Origin: Rhynchopus euleeides
Taxonomy: Eukaryota > Euglenozoa > Diplonemea > Diplonemida > Diplonemidae
Length of the DNA: 64,000 nucleotides
NCBI GenBank assembly: GCA_963210315.1
Contig: OY723292.1
Coordinates: forward strand, 496,001 to 560,000
Reading direction: 5' to 3'
Part shown: piece by piece, positions 21,900-32,135 of the stretch
Layout: the number at the start of each line of letters is the position of its first letter
How positions within the stretch are numbered: position 1 is the first letter of the stretch
The notes under the pieces: model-generated
What the model saw: only the letters and a program-made list of their open reading frames with translations
Database searches by the model: none
Told to the model about the DNA's origin: nothing
Program-made: the position numbers and the translations under genes

Positions 21900-23948
21900 C
21901 CCGCCCACAGATATCTTGCGCTCTGCACACACTCTTCGTGCGTTCTGCTTGTGTATACTGCTCCCGAATATGTGTCTGTGTAATGTGCACTGCCTGCATG
22001 TTGTGTGTGTGTATGTGTGTCCTGTGTCTTAAGTGAAACACCAACAGAGCGGCATATGGTTACGCCGACAAGACCGAGCGATGCATCACGGGGGGGCGGA
22101 ATGACCTGCCGCGAACACGAGAGTCACACCCAGTGTCGTCAGGCCTGCCCAAACAGATACTGCACGGTTTGGGCTGAGTGGGGGTCTTCGCTCCATCCGC
22201 CAAAAAAAACCAAAAAAAACCGGAAAAACCCCGTGAAAAAGTCGGAAAAAAAGAGTGTGGGGAGTTGGGTCCAGTTTAGCAAAGTGAGCATATTTTTCGA
22301 AAATTGAAAAATTGGGGACACCAAAAGTCCCCAGAAAAATCTTCGACTTGGCCCGCAGAGTAATTTTTTTTGGTGAAAAACGATTTCAACAGTTGTCCAA
22401 CAGTTGCTGTACAAGACGGCACACCGTTCTCTGCGCATGGGCTGCTGCACGTGAATCATTTGGATGTCCGAGGGGCTATCGGAACGAGGAGGGCCACGAG
22501 CCTGAACTACCCGCCAGCAGTGATCCCGTGCCAGGGCTGGCAGGGGGCCGCGGCCCCACCTCCCTTTTTCTGTAATTGTTTGGGAGGGTGGGCCGCCAGG
22601 GGTGGCATGGCCCTACCCTCGGCCCTACCTCCCGGGTCAGATTTTGGGGCTTTGGGTTCGGCCTTGTGGCCGAGTTTTCATGCGCCGCAGCGTATGAAAA
22701 CCCAACGGCATGCTGGGGGCTTGATGGTGTTCATCGAAGCGCACCTCATCATGCCCCAAGCGAAGGACCATCCCCGCCTGGAATGTGCAACAGCACCAAC
22801 CGGTGTGGGGACTAGCCTTCGAAGACTTTCAGGATGTTCACTACCGTGGCGGCGGCTGGGGGGCTGGATTCCTGATTTTTGATCGAGCAGGACGACCAAA
22901 GGCAGCAACATCCGGTGCCTCTCGAATTGGGTGAAAATGTTCTGTGGCCGTGCATTCGATCCTGTTTGCATCATACCACGGGAAGTCGGGGCGGGGTTGG
23001 GCTGCACTTTTTTTCTCGCGAGCTCGGCCACCCTGTCAGGCCTGGGCGGGGAACGAGCCCTTTTTCCAGGTTTTTTGGGTCGGGGAACCAGGTTTTTTCT
23101 AAGAATTTTTACAAGGGATTTTTTGCTCGCCCCCCCACAGTTTCCATGCGCGTGCCCGTCAGGCGGGACTTTTTCTATGATTTCTCTCCGCGTCATCATG
23201 TGACAGCTCTAGAGTGATGCCCAGTTCTTGAGAGATGCATACGGCAGAGAGTGCCCCTCATGCGCGTTACAGCTGAAAATGAATGAGGATCACCTGGCGC
23301 TCGTTCTCATCGGGGGTTGTGCTCCGCAGGGACTCAATACACCTTGGCACCCTCGTAGGACTGGACATGCCAGCAGCTGAAGGACAGTTACAAAGCTGCC
23401 ACTCACCACCCACCTGCTGGCCCTTCAGGTCTGAAAGCCCAAAAGCTCCCGGGGATTTTTAAGCACATGCATGATGCGTAAAAGTGTAGGAGTGCTTCCG
23501 ACGACCTGCTTCTTTTCAGTGTGTCTTGCTATTTCGTGTTCACATGTGCTCCACACCCACATCAAAGCAGCAGGCTAGGGTGGTGGAAGCGTCAACGCAT
23601 CATTAAGGAAGAAGGAAGCACGGTCGCTACGCTTTTTGCTGTGGTGCGGACCATATTCAGCGCAGTAGGGTGACCTCTCCGATTTTCCAAAACTGCTGGT
23701 TTACTGGTTTGGGGAACGGTCGCCGGCAGACCGTTGAAATGCCCGTGTTAGCAAGGCACACTCACGTTTCAGGTAGCGTGCCGCGTGTCACGCATGTCGC
23801 GAACGCGGCGAGTGCATCTCCCAGGTGGGGAAGTCCGACCTCCTGTCCGATGTCAACCAGGCTTCGAAGAAGCGCTTCATGGATGCGGCGCTGACCTCTT
23901 ACGCTGCACTGTACCCGGGGAAGTGAGATGGACGGGCAAACGCTACAT
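21900..23948. other. Intergenic region upstream of the NLR-like gene
   Basis: No gene is supported. It contains A/G runs near 22200-22260, and a segment shared with 31193-31230 (GGAGTTGGGTCCAGTTTAGC). A T-rich stretch at 23050-23125 (TTCTAAGAATTTTTACAAGG) recurs in inverted form near 24380-24415. A minus-strand open frame over 22678-23199 has no recognisable product. Confidence 0.45.
22249..22286 (+). repeat. Short dispersed repeat, copy 1
   Basis: About 38 bp, nearly identical to 31190-31227: GAAAAAAAG, TGTGGGGAGTTGGGTCC, AGTTTAGCAAAGT. The flanks differ. Confidence 0.7.
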
Positions 23949-24230
23949 GGGGGGTCTGGGGGGCGGAGCCCCCCAGCCGCCGGAGGCCACGGTCGCGAAC
24001 ATCTGTTCGTGTGGGCGTACAGATTCTGGCGTACAGATTGATTCTGGTAGCGAACATCTGTCCGTGTGGGCGTACAGATTCTGTGCGAGTTGGCTGCGTC
24101 CTCCTGAGGCGACTGGAATGGTTGGACCCCGACCTGATGGGATTCGAAGGACTCGAGTACGAGACATACGCCACAGGGGGGTCTGGGGGGCGGAGCCCCC
24201 CAGCCGCCGGAGGCCACGGTAGTGAACGTC
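23949..24230 (+). repeat. Dispersed ~240-280-bp repeat with matching ends, copy 1
   Basis: Both ends carry the same ~50-bp block (GGGGGGTCTGGGGGGCGG, AGCCCCCCAGCCGCCGG, AGGCCACGGT). The interior matches the copy at 41571-41806 (GCGTACAGATTCTG, GAGTTGGCTGCGTCCTCC, GAGTACGAGACATACGCC). This copy has an extra internal duplication of the ACATCTGT-CGTACAGATTCTG segment. Confidence 0.82.
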
Positions 24231-25300
24231 TGGCTCTCCAGTTGGCCAGCGGCGAACTGTACGGGGGACAGACTTCCCTTCCATCCTTGTGCGTGTCGAC
24301 TGGGAAAAAATGAGAAAAAAAATTTCCTCTGCGAAACAACCTTAGAAAAAAAATCCCCTCACAAAATTCTTAGAAAAAAACTTTTTGGTCCCTTACAAAA
24401 ATTCTTAGAAAAAAAGTTCAGAATCCTGAAAGTGGGGAACAAGCCCCCCAGTTAGGAACAGCCCTGCACCCTGTGCCCGACTTCTTTTTTGGTTTGCCCG
24501 ACCCCCAGCGAGATCACTGGCAGCCAGACCTTGTTCAACATAAACAGCAGACAAGAGAGCAGAATGGAGTGTGGGGCAGCTGCCGTGCTCCCACACATAA
24601 ACATCGCACCTCTCGCGCTGCCTGCACGAAAGGGACGGGTAACCTGCAGGTCACCCACAGCAGCCTACTGCCTACGTTCTATACAAGATCAGCGCCGACC
24701 ACACGAAAGGCTGTTCGACCTGCGGCGCAACAACAAGCTCCGGTGGGAACAGAACTGAGCGGCAACAGGATGCAATGCAGGCCCACATCCGTTGCCCTGC
24801 GGCAAGAGCAGTCACATCGATATCGTTGACAGGGCCTGCCCACTGGTGTGTGACGGGGTGACCTACAGATGGTGACCTGGCCCACGGCAGAACACCTGGG
24901 TCGGGGGATGGCTGCGACTGGGCATTACCTAACTCTTCATGATGCAGGACTGCGGACAAATGGTCCAAGAGAGCAAGTATGGCTCCCGCTCAGCTCTCAC
25001 TGAAGTTGAACCAGATGCAAGTGGCGGGAGGAGGAGGGGGTCCCGGGGGAGGACACACCGGCCGGCAACCCACGAGGACTGGCCCGCCCCAGTCGACAGA
25101 AGAACAAAGCAGGAACACGGACTCACCTGAAACGACATACTGAAGTGTGGGAGGAGGAGGCGAGCACAAAAGGGCGTCGGCTACCGCACGCCCTTTGAGC
25201 GCAGCCGACGACGACCGAACCGGCCACCGGCCGGGAGGTGCGTGTGGCGTGGGGGGCTAAGCCCCCCACGCAAGGGGGGTCCGGGGGGCGAAGCCCCCCG
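24231..25300. other. Intergenic, no gene seen
   Basis: The region holds A-rich segments with repeated TTCTTAGAAAAAAA at 24330-24420, then unremarkable sequence. I see no coding or RNA gene. Confidence 0.4.
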
Positions 25301-26055
25301 GAAAAAAATTTGGGGTTTTTTGGCCTATTTTTGGCCATTTTCCGCTGCATTTGTTTGATTTTGGGTCGGGAAAGGTATGGCCAGGAAGTGGGAAAAGTTG
25401 AGGAAAAAGTCGGAAATTTTCAGGTTTGCCCATATAAACCATGGGTCACAGATTCCGATTTTTGGGTCAGACTCCAAGTTTGACACAAGGGAAAATAGGC
25501 AAAAATTTTCACCTATTTTTGGTCACCTAAGGGGGGGGGCTTCGCTCCGGGTCACTGACCCAAGCTGACCCAGATTGACCCGGAGCGAAGCCCCCCATTT
25601 TCCTAAGGTGAAAAACCCCAGGGTGACCCAAATTGACCCAAATTGACCCGGAGCGAAGACCCCCATGTTCGTTCCCATAGGAAAAAATTTGGGGTTTTTT
25701 GGCCTATTTTTGGCCATTTTCCGCTGCATTTGTTTGATTTTGGGTCGGGAAAGGTATGGCCAGGAAGTGGGAAAAATTGAGGAAAAAGTCGGAAATTTTC
25801 AGGTTTGCCCATATAAACCATGGGTCACAGATTCCGATTTTTGGGTCAGACTCCAAGTTTGACACAAGGGAAAATAGGCAAAAATTTTCACCTATTTTTG
25901 GTCACCTAAGGGGGGGCTTCGCTCCGGGTCACTGACCCAAGCTGACCCAGATTGACCCGGAGCGAAGCCCCCCATTTTCCTAAGGTGAAAAACCCCAGGG
26001 TGACCCAAATTGACCCAAGTTGACCCAAATTGACCCGGAGCGAAGACCCCCAGTT
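25301..26055 (+). repeat. Two tandem copies of a ~379-bp repeat
   Basis: Unit 1 starts at 25301 and unit 2 at 25681 (offset 379 bp, two to three length changes in homopolymers). Each has an AT-rich body (TTTGGGGTTTTTTGGCC, CATATAAACCATGGGTCA, TTTGACACAAGGGAAAAT). Each ends in paired inverted arms: GGGCTTCGCTCCGGGTCA against TGACCCGGAGCGAAGCCC, with short TGACCCAAAT repeats. The copies are about 97 percent identical by eye. Confidence 0.88.
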
Positions 26056-26802
26056 AATTTCGAAAAAATGGGAAGGTGGTGCCGGCACCGACCTGCCGCC
26101 TGTTTGTGGAGCATGGTGATGATCTGTAAAAGGATTTGCACGGGCACAGTTTCCTGCGTTGCGAGCACAACTCTCAAACCAAATAAACGGCACAAATCTG
26201 ACAGGGGGGATAAGAATCGAAGTGTATCCACCACGGGAACACACCAGGGAGACCACGTGTTGCGCATCTCTCAGCACCTCAGCGCACGCCGAAGAGCGAG
26301 AGGCCACGGATGTTCAACAAACATATGACACGGGTCGCGGAAGCGACGTGCCGGAGGAGGGGAACCCCGGGCCGGGCAGCGGCAGTGAGGGCTTCGCTCA
26401 GAAATGCAGAAAGACGAGCTGATAGTGTCGGTATCACCAAGAGTTGGCTGGTGCGACCTACACCCAACAAAGGTGAACGTGTGTTTGTGTAATGGTGGCG
26501 AATCAACACAGTTTTGCCACAATTGTACAGAGCCAATGGTCACCCACAGTCGTGATTTTTGTCGAAAAGTGTCAAACAGCAAAGGCCCCGATGTGATCAT
26601 TCAATATTGTAAGGACGCAGTCCGGAAAGATGTTGGCGACGGATGCCAGCATGCAGCATCATACTATTATACTCGTTCGTCAGAGCTGCATCGTTCACTC
26701 CATGGTGTCGCAAGGGACACTATGTGGTGGGCCAAGGAGTGAAGTGAGGCAGCGCACAGATCATGGTGGCACGGTCGTCCGGGTCGGGCTCAGGGCAAGG
26801 TA
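26056..26802. other. Intergenic, no gene seen
   Basis: Downstream flank of the cyclase gene. It includes the 26148-26172 segment shared with 16005-16030. No gene is supported. Confidence 0.4.
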
Positions 26803-28851
26803 TCAGCGGGTGGTTAACTCGTACAATGTTCCGATGTCGGCGGGACACGGAAGCGAGCTCCGGCGAAGCATCGCCTGCAGCCTGCCCGAGGGGTTGCCGT
26901 CACACAGCATGTACAGGAAAGGCAGGTTTGCCTGGTGTGCAAGGCACCACACCCGCACGCTGTCGCACACAGCCTGTCCGGATGCTGTCACAAAGCGCTG
27001 TGTGCTGGTACCAACGTCCCCGTGGTGGACCTTCCCGCTTGTAAGGCTCAGAACCGTGTCAGATGCCCACGCAGCGCGCCCCACACGCTGTGCAAACTGC
27101 ACGGCATTCTCGGCATGTCCGGGCACAGGCTGCACCAGGTTCCACCCCACAAACAGATAGTCGCCGAGCAGCGTCACAAGCATCCCGCGGCTCTGCTGCA
27201 GCAGCGGGAGCACAGCCTCAAGTGCGGTGCTGATGTTCAGCGAGGCGGAGCAGCCCTGTGAAGTGCACAGTGTGCCGATCGTGGCGTCCACCAGTCTCAT
27301 GCTGGAGGGGAGGGAACGTGACCCGAAGGACTCGTTGGCAACGCACACAGTGGGCGGATCGGAGTTCTCCCTGCCTGCTAGGCGTGCAGGCCACACGTTG
27401 CACACAACGACAGGCGCGCTCACGCCCTTCAGATTTGCAGGCCACTCCGGCCCCGCCACAGCAGGCAGGCACATATCGCACACCTGCGCCCACAGCCATC
27501 CGGGCACGGTCACTGCGCCTGGCACGCGCACACCTTCGAGACGCGCAGCCACGTTCACCGTATGTCCGAAGTAGTCTGCACGCCTTGTCAACTGGTTTGT
27601 CTCGATCGTCACAGGCCCATGGTTGACACCGATGCGCACCGTCAGCCCACCCCACAGGTCCGTGCGGCCATACATCAGGATCTCCCGCAGCGCCGCAGGC
27701 CACTCCGCGTCGAACAGGCCCTGCTGCACCGTCAGCCCGAAGTCCACACCCGCACGCACCTCCTCAAACGCAACCATAAAGGCGTCCCCGATTGTTTTCA
27801 CCTCGTACCCACCCAGCTTGGCAATACCACGGCGCATCACCGCGCTGTGCACCTGCATCGCCTTCTTCATCGCCTCGGGGACCGCCTCCCAGATGGCTGT
27901 GGATGACCGCACGTCTGTGAACACGATGGTGGCTTCCTTGCTCAAAGTACAGCAAGGCGGCTCCTGCCAGGACATATGTCTCACATACGCAGCCTCCTCA
28001 CTGGTGTCCTGCTCAAACAGCGCCTCCGGCAGGTACGGCCTGTACACACGCAGGTTCTCCTCAAGGCGCCGCAGCGCTGCGTGCATTGCTGTAGGCAGAC
28101 GCCCCTCCGCCTCCGCCTCGTCCAGCATCTGCGCCACGGTGTCCACGTCGTATCCTGCAAGCAGCTGTGCCACCGTCTCGATGGTGCTGATGGTGCGCAG
28201 CATTGCTTCCTGCTCCTGCGCTGCCGCGTCTGCAAAGCCATGTGTGGCTCGGAAGTCAATCAGCAGCACCCACAGCGAGATGAACGCAGTCCAGAACGCC
28301 GTAAAGAGTGTGGTTGCACACGGGGGTGTGTCGCAGTTGTTCGTCTCCTGCACACGCTCCCGCCGGTGCCACAATGCTGTAGTGCCAGGAAGGTCGAAGA
28401 GGCCGAGGCGCAGCCAACCCTCGACAGACATGCAGACGACCCACACGGACACCGCACACATCAGGATGCTTGCAAAGCGTGTTCCAAGCTGCATAAACAG
28501 CGCTGCGTCGGCAATCAGGACCACAAACGGCCACAACCCAGGGTACAAGAGGACCCTCTGCCGGAAGTCCATGAGAAGGATCGCGGTGGTGATCATGCAG
28601 GCGTACCACTGCACGGCGCGCTGTGGGAGGGGCCGGCAGGCCAGCAGGAAGAACAGGGGAGGCAGGCCGCCCGCGACCGTGAAGAAGTTGATGAGCATCA
28701 TCAGCGGTGACCACGACCTGCTGAGGATCAGGAACAGAGGGGTGGAGATGGCCATCAGGGAGATGGCGAGCATCAGCTTCCTGTTGCTGCGTGCCTTGCC
28801 TGTCTGTTGCCCGTTCAGGGAGATGACACGCTCGTACCACCCGAGCCCCAT
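26803..28851 (-). CDS. Membrane class III adenylyl cyclase with degenerate second cyclase domain
   Basis: The 682-aa protein starts at ATG 28851. Residues 25-205 hold about six hydrophobic segments, followed by a helical linker (210-270). The first cyclase homology domain (about 305-490) has both metal aspartates (FTDVRSST, D313; TIGDAFMVAF, D356), K352 and D426 in ADYFG (the adenine-selecting pair), and N433/R437 in VNVAAR. It should therefore convert ATP to cAMP on the cytosolic side. A second, weaker copy (about 500-640) keeps LLGDYLFVGW and GKVHHGDVG but has lost the first Asp and the VNxAAR motif, so it looks like a pseudo-cyclase partner. Euglenozoan cyclases have a similar FTD-SST/VKTIGD style. 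No intron is needed. A CATACAG acceptor-like site lies 36 nt upstream. Confidence 0.9.
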   Translation of the reverse strand: MGLGWYERVISLNGQQTGKARSNRKLMLAISLMAISTPLFLILSRSWSPLMMLINFFTVAGGLPPLFFLLACRPLPQRAVQWYACMITTAILLMDFRQRVLLYPGLWPFVVLIADAALFMQLGTRFASILMCAVSVWVVCMSVEGWLRLGLFDLPGTTALWHRRERVQETNNCDTPPCATTLFTAFWTAFISLWVLLIDFRATHGFADAAAQEQEAMLRTISTIETVAQLLAGYDVDTVAQMLDEAEAEGRLPTAMHAALRRLEENLRVYRPYLPEALFEQDTSEEAAYVRHMSWQEPPCCTLSKEATIVFTDVRSSTAIWEAVPEAMKKAMQVHSAVMRRGIAKLGGYEVKTIGDAFMVAFEEVRAGVDFGLTVQQGLFDAEWPAALREILMYGRTDLWGGLTVRIGVNHGPVTIETNQLTRRADYFGHTVNVAARLEGVRVPGAVTVPGWLWAQVCDMCLPAVAGPEWPANLKGVSAPVVVCNVWPARLAGRENSDPPTVCVANESFGSRSLPSSMRLVDATIGTLCTSQGCSASLNISTALEAVLPLLQQSRGMLVTLLGDYLFVGWNLVQPVPGHAENAVQFAQRVGRAAWASDTVLSLTSGKVHHGDVGTSTQRFVTASGQAVCDSVRVWCLAHQANLPFLYMLCDGNPSGRLQAMLRRSSLPCPADIGTLYELTTR

Positions 28852-29473
28852 GGTGGGTGTTCACCGGCAGCAGCGCTTGTGTGCATCTGTATGTGGAGCA
28901 GAAAATAAAGTCAAAGTGGTTGTGGCGCGAAGGAGAGTGAGCCATGTGTCTCGTCACAGTGCGCACAATCAAAGCAACCCCCCCCCCCCACAAAAAACCG
29001 GCGGAAAGGCGCGTTCGTCGTCCGTGCGAACGGCGCATGTTAGGTTGCATGGCACACACCCCGCCTCCGTGCAGATCACGCATCACCAAGCCCTCCAGCA
29101 CATCGAGAAGGCAGCAACAACAACAACAACAAGACATCGCTGCCGGGATGCATCGACGGGGGGTAGGGTGGGACGGGGTGGGGAGGTTCGAGCTGAGGGC
29201 ATCCGATATGTGCAATACGAACATTGCGCATACGTTGATATGTGTTGTTGGGCGTAGGGCACCGAGCGAACTCCGATGCAACGCCACGGGGCTTGTCCTC
29301 CCCGCACACTCACACGGAAAGGGGCTTGTTTGGTGGAAGCCGCATCGAGCGAACTCTGACGTTGCTTCCACTGCCACACACACGCGAATCAGTTTGGAGT
29401 TGTGTAGAGCACACCGACCATATGATATTCATGTGGTCTTCAAACGTGGTCATCACACACACACACATACATA
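28852..29473. other. Intergenic upstream of the cyclase gene
   Basis: No gene is seen. It contains an (AAC)n run at 29112-29130 and an (AC)n run just before 29470. Confidence 0.45.
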
Positions 29474-29581
29474 GGGGGTCTTCGCTGGTCGTTATGCTTC
29501 GTCAATCTTCGTCAGTTTTCAGCTAATTCAACAGGAAATGCACCAAAATGCACTGACGACCACCCCGTAGCGAAGACCCCC
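29474..29581. mobile_element. MITE-like 108-bp element with 13-bp terminal inverted repeats
   Basis: The left end GGGGGTCTTCGCT (29474-29486) is a perfect inverted match of the right end AGCGAAGACCCCC (29569-29581). GGTCGT/ACGACC extends the pairing inward after a short offset. The flanks carry similar ATACA sequences that could be a target duplication. The same terminal motif ends the 379-bp repeats. Confidence 0.55.
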
Positions 29582-30159
29582 ATACACATCTTTGGAAAGT
29601 GTCGACGTCTTGGTCGGGGTGGGCCAGGGACCTGCCCTTCAGACGCATAGCAAACACCACCACTCACGCGATATCGGTTGCAGCAGTGCATGAAAGAGAT
29701 TGCATGTTGCAGGATCACACAACGCCATGCACAGTGCACCAAGCAAGGCCATTTCCAAGTGGGTTGACAAGTGGTTTACAGATGGAGAGAGCCGCTTGAC
29801 AAGTGGCGCTTGGTGAAATGACAATATCCTGCCGCTGACAAAGTATTCCTAGGGCATCTCCAGTGCGAACTCCCACGGATTCTGTGGGTCGCATCGCACT
29901 GGCCAGAATATACCCCCTTTTTTTGCAGCCCACACAGACCCCACGACAGGCTGGGTTCTGCTGCGGATGCGAAATGAGGACCATCACAGACTGGACAAAA
30001 CAGGGCGCGGAGAAAAACTACACGCAGGTTGGGATCCCTCCCCCCTGGCTGGCTTTTTTTTTGGCCTTCTATGCCATCGTTATTGAGTTGATTCATAAAT
30101 ATCTAACACCTGCTGGGTGAGACAGCCTCTTTTCAATCCTTAACCCTTTCTGTCCGGGA
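29582..30159. other. Intergenic, no gene seen
   Basis: The sequence is unremarkable and no coding pattern stands out on either strand. Confidence 0.4.
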
Positions 30160-30358
30160 AGCCACTACAGTGGCTTTGCACTTTGCTTACGTAAGTAAAT
30201 AATTATGCACTTCGAATTTTTCAGGATTTTTTTGTATGGTAAAATGGGGGAGCTCAATCCTTTCAAATGCAGCAAGGGTTCATGGGAAAGGTGGAGATCC
30301 GTCCAACGTACTGCCGGAGGACAATTGCACCCTCAGGTGAGATTTTCGGGTTTGGGTA
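30160..30358 (+). repeat. Diverged ~200-bp direct repeat, copy 1
   Basis: It aligns with 30562-30765 through GCCACTACAGTGGCTTT, CTTTGC, CGAATTTTTCA, ATGGT, CCTTTCAAAT and AATTGCACC. Many substitutions and small indels separate the copies, so the duplication is old. Confidence 0.65.
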
Positions 30359-30561
30359 GTCCCTCATGACCCCTATTTACGAGTCAACCATATCAGGTGT
30401 TCTTGTGCCCCATTTCGCTCGACGCCCCCGATCGTGGAAAGCTCTGGAGTTATTCTCCGCAAAAACACATCGATATGCAGACCCACAGAACACATTTCGA
30501 CCCATCACAGGCGCGAGAGCTGGGGGGGCTGGGTGGGTATCAGAGGGTCTTGGGCAGGTAT

Positions 30562-30765
30562 GGCCACTACAGTGGCTTTCACTTTGCCTATGCAGGCAAA
30601 GTTATTTGAATTTCGAATTTTTCAAGATTTCTTTTTATGGTGGAAACGGGGTGGACGAATCTTTCAAATACAACAAGAGTTGGTCGGAAAAGCGAAACTC
30701 CGACCAACTTGGCTCTGTAACAAAATTGCACCACAAGGTGGAATTTTCGGTGGTTTTGCCCTTGA
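30562..30765 (+). repeat. Diverged ~200-bp direct repeat, copy 2
   Basis: Second copy of the 30160-30358 repeat, about 400 bp downstream, so again a ~0.4-kb spacing. Confidence 0.65.
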
Positions 30766-32095
30766 AACCGCCTCCTGAACCTGCGTGGGAGGTATCGAGC
30801 TTTCCCGAGCATCTTTTTGCCCGATTCCTTCGATAAGGGAAAGGTTTCCGACAGATGTCATCTGGGAAATCAGTTTTCAGACCTCTGCATCTCGAATATC
30901 CGCCCCAACGGGCTGTGCCGATGCACCACCCGATTTTGGCCTCCAGCTACCCATCAGTGAAATATGGTGGAATTCTCTGATGGAGATTTGATGCCGTCAG
31001 TCATCGGGCGGATATCCTCCATGGCCCCAGAGGGGCAGGGAAGGGTGTTCTACCTCGATCCAGGTGCCCAACGGGCTAACGGGGTCGCTGGGGTGGCTCA
31101 CAGTCAGGTCCCTCAGGAGGGTGTCCTAAATTTAGGAAATTTTTGAAAAATTTGGAAAAATTTGGGGGATTTTTTGAAAAAATGGCGAAAAAAAGGGTGT
31201 GGGGAGTTGGGTCCAGTTTAGCAAAGTCCGTGTATTTGGACGCGGCCCCTCATATAAGGAAGCCGCGTCTCAGGTGCAGGATGTGGGGTGTTGTCGATTT
31301 TTCAGGGTTCGACATTCTCGGGCTGGACGGAGAGAAACGGTGGGTGCAACTCTGATCAGAAAAAACTTCAACCGAAAAAACGGGGTGTAGCTCCCTGACT
31401 GACGAGCAGCGGGAGGTGGCGAAGAGAAGCTCCTCATGCGTGGCGGCCTCCCTCGTTCGCGGCGGGAGAGGCATCCGGGGGTACGAGAGCGGCACCCGCC
31501 TGAGTTCTTTATGGAACCCACAAACCTGGGTGGTAGCCGGCCTCACGGATGTGAGGTTGGAAATGCTCCGGGAGACAGCCGATGGCGACTCAACGCCACA
31601 GGCTATCGTTGCCGGCTTGGTGCCCATATGGTGCAAGATGAGCGGCGGAATCCGCGAACTTCGGGAACTATCAGGTAGTTTGAACGCTGAAGACTGCCCC
31701 GCCAGGCTGAATGGGAGTCACAACGCGATGAGGAACAAGCATCAGCAGCGCCTTTTCCGGCAAACACAGGGCAGCTCTCCCTGAGCAGCTGGGAATGAAA
31801 CGGGACGGAACTAACGAGCAGCAGCGAAAATGTTGCAGAGCACCAGTAACCACAACGAGTCCATGACACAAGTGGAACTGCAGACACGGGGCAGCCAAGA
31901 AACGGACGCAGTCGCAGGAGACCACCTCCACTGTCAGAACGAGCAGAACTGAGAGACACTCAATGGGATGGAGCGGAATCACTGTAACGGGGACACACTG
32001 ATGGCACACAGTACAGACGGACAGAAGTCAGAGTGAAACGGTTGTACAAAGGGCTCGGCTTCACCGACGTCCTTAGTACAGAGTGAAACGACGAC
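30766..32095. other. Intergenic, no gene seen; contains short dispersed repeat copy 2
   Basis: 31190-31227 is shared with 22249-22286. The remainder shows no supported gene. Confidence 0.45.
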
Positions 32096-32135
32096 GCCGC
32101 CGAAGGCGGCCAATCCGCCGCCCGAAGGGCGGCGG
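32096..32135. other. Two consecutive GAA-loop hairpins at the left edge of the satellite
   Basis: 32096-32110 is GCCGCC-GAA-GGCGGC. 32115-32135 pairs nine bases on each side of another GAA loop. The second right arm runs directly into the first satellite unit at 32130. Confidence 0.7.

Noticed and set aside
22678..23199. 173-codon minus-strand open frame
   Set aside because: No domain; overlaps repeat-like T-rich sequence; composition unlike the confirmed genes.
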